From: Perilla frutescens
Taxonomy: Eukaryota; Streptophyta; Magnoliopsida; Lamiales; Lamiaceae
DNA: 64,000 nt
NCBI GenBank assembly: GCA_026008535.1
Contig: BRKX01000009.1
Location: 50,031,001 to 50,095,000, forward strand
Reading direction: 5' to 3'
This document shows positions 57,542 to 64,000 of the stretch, piece after piece. The notes below the pieces were generated by a model. The model was not told the origin of the DNA and ran no database searches. It saw nothing but the letters and a program-made list of their open reading frames with translations. The position numbers and the translations under genes are program-made. Numbering within the stretch: the stretch's first letter is position 1; every line of letters begins with the position of its first letter.

Positions 57542-59170
57542 CAGGGCTGGCCCTGACAAAATGCGGGGGCCATTGGCGAAATGAACAAAAAAGGGCCCTA
57601 ACATAGTAACAGCACAGACAAATTACGAAATCTCAATTTATTCTAATTGATAGAACGATTTCCAAAGACTCAAAACTATCTCTCTTGCTTCAAATTCTTT
57701 TGCAAATTTACCCTGAATCACCCAATCTTTCAATAGTCAAAATCATGTCCATAACAACCTCCAGCATCCAAAATCATGGAAAAATGCAATCAATCCTAAA
57801 AAACAAGAAAAATGTAAGTGTTCAACAACTACTAAAATAATTTAGACCTTCTAGCATTTTTAAAGCAAAATCATCAATAAAGTCTTCCAAATTAAGTTTT
57901 TCCAAAGTCTTTCAAATTCATTCTCATTCTCATTTATATCAACTTCCTCATTCAAAATAATATCTTCACTCTCAATTACATCAATTCCTTTATTCAAAGA
58001 AGAATCTTCAGTTTCACTTTCAATTATATCAACTTCTTCATTTTCAATTACATCAACTTGCTCAACTGAAGAACTCGTCTTAAAGAACTTATCAATCGCT
58101 CCAATTTGAGTTTTAATAAACTTTTTAGTTCTTAGTTTCTTATTTCTTTTCTGACTCCCAGATGGATACTTTCTAGGTGGCATGTTTTACAACCAAGTAC
58201 CAAACAACAAGACAATGTCAACTACTCAATACAACAATACTAAAATAGAGAACTCACCTTTCTACTCCAGCACTCACCAGAGCTATAAGGATAGAAAAAA
58301 TACGTCAAATTCGCTGTCCACGAAGAACACAAAGTTAATATGTACCGAGCGTCCGAGCCTGTCTATGTAACAGAAATGCTCCAAAAGAAGATTGGCGTCC
58401 GAGTCTGTCCATGAAGAACACAGCAGAGAAAGCCAGGATGATTAAAGAATAATAATCTAAAATTCCCCAAATTTAACAAAACTTATGTATAAAAGACTAA
58501 ATGTGTAATCTTTGACTCTTTGTTGACACCAAAATATTAAACTCTACACAAACATTTTATTTAAATAAATAATCACAATTCACAAAATTAGGGCTTACCT
58601 TGTTGCTTGTTGAGACTTGAGAGGATCAGAGGTGTATGCCTGTATCAGAGAGAGAGCCGAGAGGGGCCGAAAAAAATCTGTATCAGAGACAGAGAGAGAG
58701 GGGAGAAATTTTAATTCTTCTATTCTATCAGTATTATGCCTATATCAGAATTCAGAGAGAGAGCCGAGAGAGCCGATTATTTGACAAAATATTAAACTCT
58801 ACACAAATCTATTTAAATAAATAATCACAATTCACAAAATTGGGATTTACCTTGTTACTTGTTGAGACTTCAGATGAAAGCTCAAAGTTGTATGCATGTG
58901 GCTGTATCAGAGAGAGAGCCAAGAGCAGAGAGGGGAAATAATCTATGACTGGTAGACTGTATCAGAGAGAGAGAGAGAGGAGAAATTGAGAGCGAGAGCG
59001 AGAGAGGGGAAAGAGACGTTGAAAGTTAAGAGAATAGAATGGAAGAGGGCGACTGTCGTGCTGAAGATAGAAAAATAAAAAAAACTACCGTTATATAATT
59101 TTTTTGGGGCCCTTCAAATTTAGGGGCCCTAGGCGGCGGCCCAATTCGCCTAACCCTAGGGCCGGCCCTG
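57542..59170. mobile_element. hAT element with perfect 8-bp target duplication
   Basis: 1629 bp. Ends CAGGGCTGGCCCTGACAAAA and AACCCTAGGGCCGGCCCTG, flanked by GTTAGTAT at 57534..57541 and 59171..59178. It lies 14 bp outside the LTR at 57528. Contains a transposase 5' fragment and a leader region with direct repeats (TATCAGAGAGAGAGCC at about 58645, 58745 and 58905). Non-autonomous by deletion. Confidence 0.88.
57860..58183 (-). pseudogene. hAT transposase N-terminal fragment (zinc finger MYM-type 1-like)
   Basis: 107 codons from ATG 58181-58183. MPPRKYPSGSQKRNKKLRTK is the typical N-terminus of the plant hAT transposase group often annotated as zinc finger MYM-type protein 1-like (family knowledge). 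GAIDKFFKTSS follows, then an acidic stretch of repeated DVIENEEVDI-type units, then a stop. The zinc finger, catalytic core and C-terminal dimerisation domain are absent, so it cannot be active. The acidic repeat looks like local tandem expansion. The frame is open, but it is a remnant of a longer gene inside the element at 57542..59170. Confidence 0.65.
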
Positions 59171-59178
59171 GTTAGTAT

Positions 59179-60024
59179 CTAATCAATTTTCTTTATTTGT
59201 TGAAGAACATGAGAATAATTAAAAAGAAGACGGTTCATGAAGCTCCATAACATTCTATACAAGTGCTTGATAATAATAAAATCGAGATCATCCATATCCT
59301 CAAAATCCACCACCTATAATCTTAAGTTGGGATGTACAATTTTAGTTTCATTTTTCTATGTACAGTTGATTAAAAAAATGATAGAGAAATAACCTATCTT
59401 CCAACTTCCAAAACTTGTTGCAATTACCAAAATGTTCGTGAATTGTGGTCTTTGATCATGGAAGAGCAGTTTGTTTGAAATTTGAATGATGAGACTGTTC
59501 TATTGTTTTTTCCTTCAACAACATTCCCATACTATTTTTAAAAAAATTTAGAAGGGTGGAGTTGCATAATAGATATGAAAAAGGGGCTAGCTAGGGTCTT
59601 ACTTTAATTTTTTAATCAAGTTTTGAGTTGGGGTTACAATGGTAAAATAGTAACTTCAAATAATATTTTAACTAATTATAAATACGGGGGCTATAAAGAG
59701 TAAATTGAGAGCTATGTATAGAATTTCCCTTTGATTAGCCAATTAAGTTTACAAGCCCGTTTGGAATCGTAGATTCGAGCCCAAGTTTCAAGCTCAAATG
59801 TTATGAAGCCCAAAGTGAAGAATCTTCAATTCTTCCTTCTTCTTCTTATTCTTCTTCTTCTTCACAATATGGAATAATATATAATTTGATATACCTCAAA
59901 CTCTTGAAGCTTATCACATTTTCGGCATTATCAAGTGTTGCTAGGTATAGTCATGTGATCAGTAGCGGAGCCACATAGGAACAAGGGGTTACACTTGTAC
60001 CTTTATTTTTTTGTGTTTTTTAGT

Positions 60025-60066
<42 letters not shown>

Positions 60067-60163
60067 CTATATATATATATATAATTATCTAGTTTGTTAT
60101 TGGAGAATATTAACCAAGGTCATTGATGCGTTATTTTACATTTCAAATTATTATCATGTCATG
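59179..60163. other. Intergenic with AGCCCCC-family end and microsatellites
   Basis: GGGGGCTATAAAGAGTAAAT...GAATTTCCC at about 59685..59735 is an inverted copy of the end at 21024. (TTC)n-like at 59830..59862, (GT)n at 60030..60064, (TA)n at 60068..60083. CAGTAGCGGAGCCACATAGG at about 59960 looks like a decayed repeat. No gene. Confidence 0.5.
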
Positions 60164-61391
60164 TGCAAGTATACACGGATGTAACAAGCAAGCAATGATA
60201 CGAGTCGAATCATATGGAATTAGAGTTATATTTCTTTGATGCAAGTATTGCTAACCTAGGTTATTCTCACTATTTAAACAATAAAAAATTCATGAGACAT
60301 TTGTGTTCTACTTTCAACAATAAAATCAAGTTTTTAAACAAGTACAAAATATCAAGAACTTCATGAAAAGATTTAAATGACAACTAAAAAGGTTCTGGAG
60401 TGCTAAATCCTAAATGATGATGCTCTCAATAATCACTTGAATCACATATTTTCCCTCCCTCAACAAGATTTAGACAATAGTTAATCTAAACACTTTCTCA
60501 AGTTACTTAAACATTTGTGCTAGTGTGAAAACCTCTATTTATATTGAATATGTCACAACTAGCTTACTTAGGCTACAAATCACATCCATCTTCCCAAATA
60601 CTCATCATTTTCTCAAAATCACAAGTAAGTGAACTCATAAATAAAAAACACATACAAAATGGTTTTTCTCAAAATACATTAAGCACAAAGACAAACCCTA
60701 ATGGAGGCCACCTAATAGAATTCAACAATTACAACATTGATTTATGAGGGGGAAAAGGGGAAAATCCATTAATCAAGCAATTATCTCAACCATCAATCAT
60801 TTAAGGACCAAACACCCTAAAACAAAAGGAATTAGCCACTCATGCTAAGCATAATGAAAACAAACTCAAAACCTGAAAACATAGATAAAATTTAGATTAA
60901 ACCCGAAAAGATATATAAAAATCCCCAAGTTCTTTCTTGTTCCAAGCCTTCAAGAGCTCCAACTTCTTTGCAATATTTCTTTTCTTTCTTTTCTATTTTT
61001 ACAATCTTCTACAATAAAGGGGCTTGCCCTAAAAATAGCAAAGCTTCACTATATATACTAGCTAGGTTAGAATTTGAAACCCCAAAATAATAACAAAAGG
61101 GGATCAAATATAAAAATCCACAAAAAAGGGTCCAGGGCGCGACACGGGGGTCGGTCGTGCTCTGGATCGCGCTGCAACTTGTGCCTCTTCCAAAGAGGAA
61201 CCCCTCCTCTATGTCGTTGCACTTCGATCACACCTCAGGTCGCGCTGCACCTCACGCCATTTAGCGCGAGTGAGTCCTTGCACTGCGGGTCGTGCCTACT
61301 AAACTACGGAACTGGCCTCTATGTCCGAGCACTTCGATTGTGCCGTAGGTCGCGCTGCACCTCACGCCAAATGGTGACTCGCGCCGCATGT
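60164..61391 (-). repeat. Athila-like LTR interrupted by a MULE
   Basis: The lower end, on the minus strand CCGTGTATACTTGCA, resembles the 3' end of the LTR at 56238. A GC-rich CpG cluster with three GGTCGCGCTGCACCTC-type copies is at 61125..61391. A further copy of that motif (GTCGTGCTGCACCTCGC, 63173..63189) lies on the far side of the MULE, which suggests the MULE inserted into this LTR. Confidence 0.5.
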
Positions 61392-63164
61392 GAGAAAATT
61401 TCACTTTTGGTCCCAATACTATTACTTTTGGTCCCATAGGACATAAACTATCATTTTTAGTCCCACCGTTACGGTATCCGTTAAAAATATTATCGATTTT
61501 GGTCCAAAAAAAATACAGTTGATCTCCAGTAGTGATTATAGGCAAAATCAAAATTATTTTGGAGGCAAAATTCTCACCAATATATATCTATATATACCTA
61601 CTCATCAAACCATCAAAACAACCTAGCAAAACACAGCTACAAAACCATCAAAATATAAGCAAAAATCCCAAACAAAAGCATCGATAAAGCAAGCTAAAAG
61701 CAATAATAATCTCCAAGTTCATAAACTAAAAGCATTGTGCATTTGAAAATACTTCAACCCAAACTGAGATACATAAGCATTTTGAAAATCCTTCAACCCA
61801 AAAATAACTGAAAGCATTCTTACAGATAAAAGCAAAAAGCAACCAAGAGCGGAACACTCTTTAACCCTCTTTTTCATCCCTTCTTTTCTCTGATGCAGAC
61901 CTCAAGCTAGATAGTGTTACAAATTTCATATCCCCTACAGTGAAGTATGTAGAAACCTTAAAGTAGTTATTTGTAAGTATTTTTCTCTTCTGCAAGTCGA
62001 TGAAGCTAAAGAACCTAAAAACTCCATAAAATCAGAGGATCAATACAGCAGAGAGAGAGAGTCATTTATAGAGGGATGAAATTGCAGAACAAATGTGTTT
62101 TGTGAGGAATAGACAGGGTATAAAATCATCATACATAATTCCTAAATTCCATATGCTTTAACAAGAAAACATATTCGTTTCTAAAAGATCCAAAAAAATC
62201 TTTATTCATCTCAAATCTTAAAAGTAAGCAAACCCTTAATTCACATAAAATTCTTTCACTTAAAGGCAGTCTCGTCTTACACATTCAATGAGAAATCAAA
62301 AAAATGTATCTCAATCGAGCTCCTTCTGCACCTTAATCCTCATGGAATTGGCGGTGCCAATCATCAACTTGGAAATGGACTCAAGCGATATGTACTGACA
62401 TTAGGGGACACTCTACTTGATCTTCATGATCTCGTAAACGTGCTTCACCATGATAGTCGACATGATCACGTGACCGGCCCGCTCACTCCCGCTCTCGATC
62501 TTTGCCGCCTTTTTTAGGTACCATGTCATCGACGGTGATTTCACCATGAACTGAAACATGTTGTCTGTGAAAGCCATTATCTTCATGGCCATCGACGATT
62601 CCGGCTTGTATTTCTAGGTTCGGGTGTTGAAGTTCTTGCAAAACCAGGAGAGAGAACCCCAGAGATCTGTGATGGACATATGCAAGTAAATAATAAGATG
62701 AGAAAATCCTTTGATTTGTTGCGAATAGATAAGCCCGCCGCAGAGCTTCCTCAAGCCGCATCTCCAGATATCTCTTCAGCTCTGAATCTTCTAAATTAGA
62801 GATTTTGTTCTCAATTAGGGATTTTTGATGATTTGGGTCTAAAATGAAGCACGTGGTTTGAAAGCGGGAAAAATTTGAGAGAGAATGGTTTGGGTATTTT
62901 TACAATCGGGTGGGAATTAGGGTTTTTTTCTTTTGATTTGGGAATTTTGGTTCAATTTGGGGATAAATTGAGCATGTGACTCATGTGCAAGTACCTCTCC
63001 ATTAATCCGTCAAATAGCCGTTTGAATCATGGGATCAAAAATAATAATTCATGTCCTATGGGATAACATTTGATATAATTTTTTTAAATAGGGTCAAAAG
63101 TGATAATATGGGGACCAAAATTGGACTTGGACATGTCCTTTGGGACCAAAAGTGAAATTTTCTC
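61392..63164. mobile_element. MULE-like element carrying an L11 gene fragment
   Basis: 1773 bp with perfect terminal inverted repeats GAGAAAATTTCACTTTTGGT plus CCCAA at each end. Subterminal copies of TTTTGGTCCCATAGGACAT-like sequence lie on both sides. The interior holds a minus-strand fragment of a mitochondrial ribosomal protein L11 gene and additional transcript-like sequence, so it is a Pack-MULE-type element. A clean 9-bp duplication was not found. No transposase. Confidence 0.7.
62311..62643 (-). pseudogene. Captured mitochondrial ribosomal protein L11 (uL11m) fragment
   Basis: 111 codons in one phase, matching the C-terminal two thirds of plant mitochondrial L11, a nuclear-encoded large-subunit ribosomal protein. 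It begins FCKNFNTR; then KYKPESSMAMKIMAFTDN, FQFMVKSPSMTWYLKKAAK, IESGSERAGHVIMSTIMVKH, VYEIMKIK and finally CQYISLESISKLMIGTANSM before KVQKELD and a TGA at 62311. Three stops interrupt the phase: TAG after FNTRT, TAG at 62413..62415 (after MKIK, normally Gln) and TAA four codons later (normally Tyr). The N-terminal part (the VPAGGARPAPPVG-type block) is missing. Upstream sequence to about 62880 looks like another leader and a short ORF (MRLEEALRRAYLFATNQ) spliced or fused onto it, possibly from a second gene. Identification rests on recalled family sequence, but the match is extensive. Confidence 0.8.
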
Positions 63165-63189
63165 CGTCATATGTCGTGCTGCACCTCGC

Positions 63190-64000
63190 TATTTGGTGTA
63201 TATTTGTCCTATTTTATCATAAGAAATTTGTATCTTTAGTAGGTGTTTCTTCTTTATTTTTGTGTGATTTTTATGTTATTTCCTTCACTTTTGCTCTTTT
63301 GGTGAGTTATGTAGATTTGCACAATATCTTGAGAAAATGGAGGATAAATGACTGCAAAATTTGAGGGATTGAAGACAATGGAAAGATAGAGAATCCAATA
63401 AAGACCGTGTAACAAGTTGAATCGGGTCAATCGGCCAAGAAACGAGTGACAACGAAGCAAAACTGTGGAAGCTACCGAAGATGGAGCTAAACATTGCGCG
63501 GGCGCGCGAGACGCGCAACCGCGTGGCACCCCTCTCGGCCAAGAGGCCCCTGCGAGCGCGCGACATCTGAACTCCGCGCGGGGTGCCTAGTTCAGCCTCC
63601 CGGATCCGTTTTTTAACGCGGGATCAGATGCACCTCTCTCCTTAATTCGGCCTAGCTTATCCCCTTCAATTCCCTCCAAATGGGCAGCTGGATTATAATA
63701 TAAGATTGGACTTTTGGGCATCCTAGATTAGTAGGGAGAGAAAGGGGTTTAATTACCCTAAAGCTAGTTTGATTTTTGTCCCCAAATCTCCCAACAAAAT
63801 CTCCACAAATCCCCCTCATTAACTCCTCCTTTTCCATCACCCATCTCATCAACTTTTCTCTCACCTCTCATCTCTCTCACTCAATCGATCTCTCTCTCTC
63901 TCTCTCTCTTGATATCTATCACTTGATTTTGGGGATTTCATTCATTCACTCTCATACCACCATCTCTCACTTCATTTTTTTTCTCTTCATTCACCACTTC
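63190..64000 (+). repeat. LARD-family LTR, start, plus orientation (runs off right edge)
   Basis: From TATTTGGTGTATATTTGTCC onward it matches the reverse complement of the LARD 3' LTR (from 33679 downward) with scattered differences, including the CGCGTGGCACCCCTCTCGGC block. No polypurine tract precedes it, so it is a 5' LTR or a solo LTR. A TC microsatellite is at 63890..63909. Confidence 0.75.

Noticed and set aside
61074..61391. Cysteine-rich frame (up to 121 codons, running into the MULE)
   Set aside because: Runs over the CpG-rich short repeats of an LTR and crosses the MULE border, so it cannot be a single ancestral gene.
61383..63173. 9-bp target duplication for the MULE
   Set aside because: GCCGCATGT on the left and CGTCATATG on the right are only loosely similar; no alignment of borders gives a clean match.
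1..64000. tRNA, rRNA, snRNA and conserved plant miRNA genes
   Set aside because: Scanned by eye for tRNA B-box pairs with cloverleaf potential and for well-known miRNA sequences. Only the SINE B-box-like motif and the retroelement primer-binding sites were seen.

Overview
This is nuclear DNA of a flowering plant, most likely a dicot. The evidence is the AT-rich intergenic sequence, GT..AG introns, pyrimidine-rich leaders, Stowaway-type MITEs, Copia and chromovirus LTR fragments, and several Athila-lineage Ty3/gypsy retrotransposons. I cannot name the species. No tRNA, rRNA, CRISPR or bacterial-type operon is visible. The only convincing host gene is the 5' end of a kinesin, KIN-4C type, on the minus strand at the left edge (coding 219..1589). 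It continues beyond the window.

From about 1.9 to 31.8 kb the window is gene-poor and filled with small DNA transposons and repeats. These include a two-copy 420-440 bp MITE family (6789, 11933), two Stowaway elements (7363, 14197), a nested MITE pair (12388..12980), two hAT-like elements with TAGGG-type ends (14843 and 19129, the second with a perfect 8-bp target duplication and a roughly 200-bp internal tandem array), a higher-order AAGTATCACTA array (21738..22312), a two-exon 56-residue gene-like fragment (22449..22720), a SINE (26085), a solo Copia-type LTR with perfect 5-bp duplications (26836..28257), and a long-terminal-inverted-repeat element carrying an 85-codon ORF (30307..31310).

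From 31.8 to 57.5 kb lies an Athila cluster, all on the minus strand. It contains a non-autonomous LARD-like element (31817..36083), a decayed Athila (36084..44872) and a younger Athila (44873..56237). The younger one has a gag-pol frame that can be followed for 5.4 kb in one phase, interrupted by 13 stop codons and no frameshift. A separate downstream ORF has its own TATA-like element and leader. At two junctions (36083/36084 and 44872/44873) both neighbours have lost their facing ends, as expected if deletions fused them. An unrelated LTR follows (56238..57528).

From 57.5 to 64 kb: a hAT element with perfect 8-bp duplications that keeps a transposase N-terminal fragment (57542..59170); another Athila-like LTR (60164..61391); a MULE-like element with 25-bp terminal inverted repeats that has captured part of a nuclear gene for mitochondrial ribosomal protein L11 (61392..63164); and, in plus orientation, the beginning of another copy of the LARD-family LTR (63190..64000). 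Nothing here is a clearly new functional system. The most interesting candidates are the L11-carrying MULE, the mutation pattern of the younger Athila, the promoter-like start of its third ORF, and the internally repeated hAT element.
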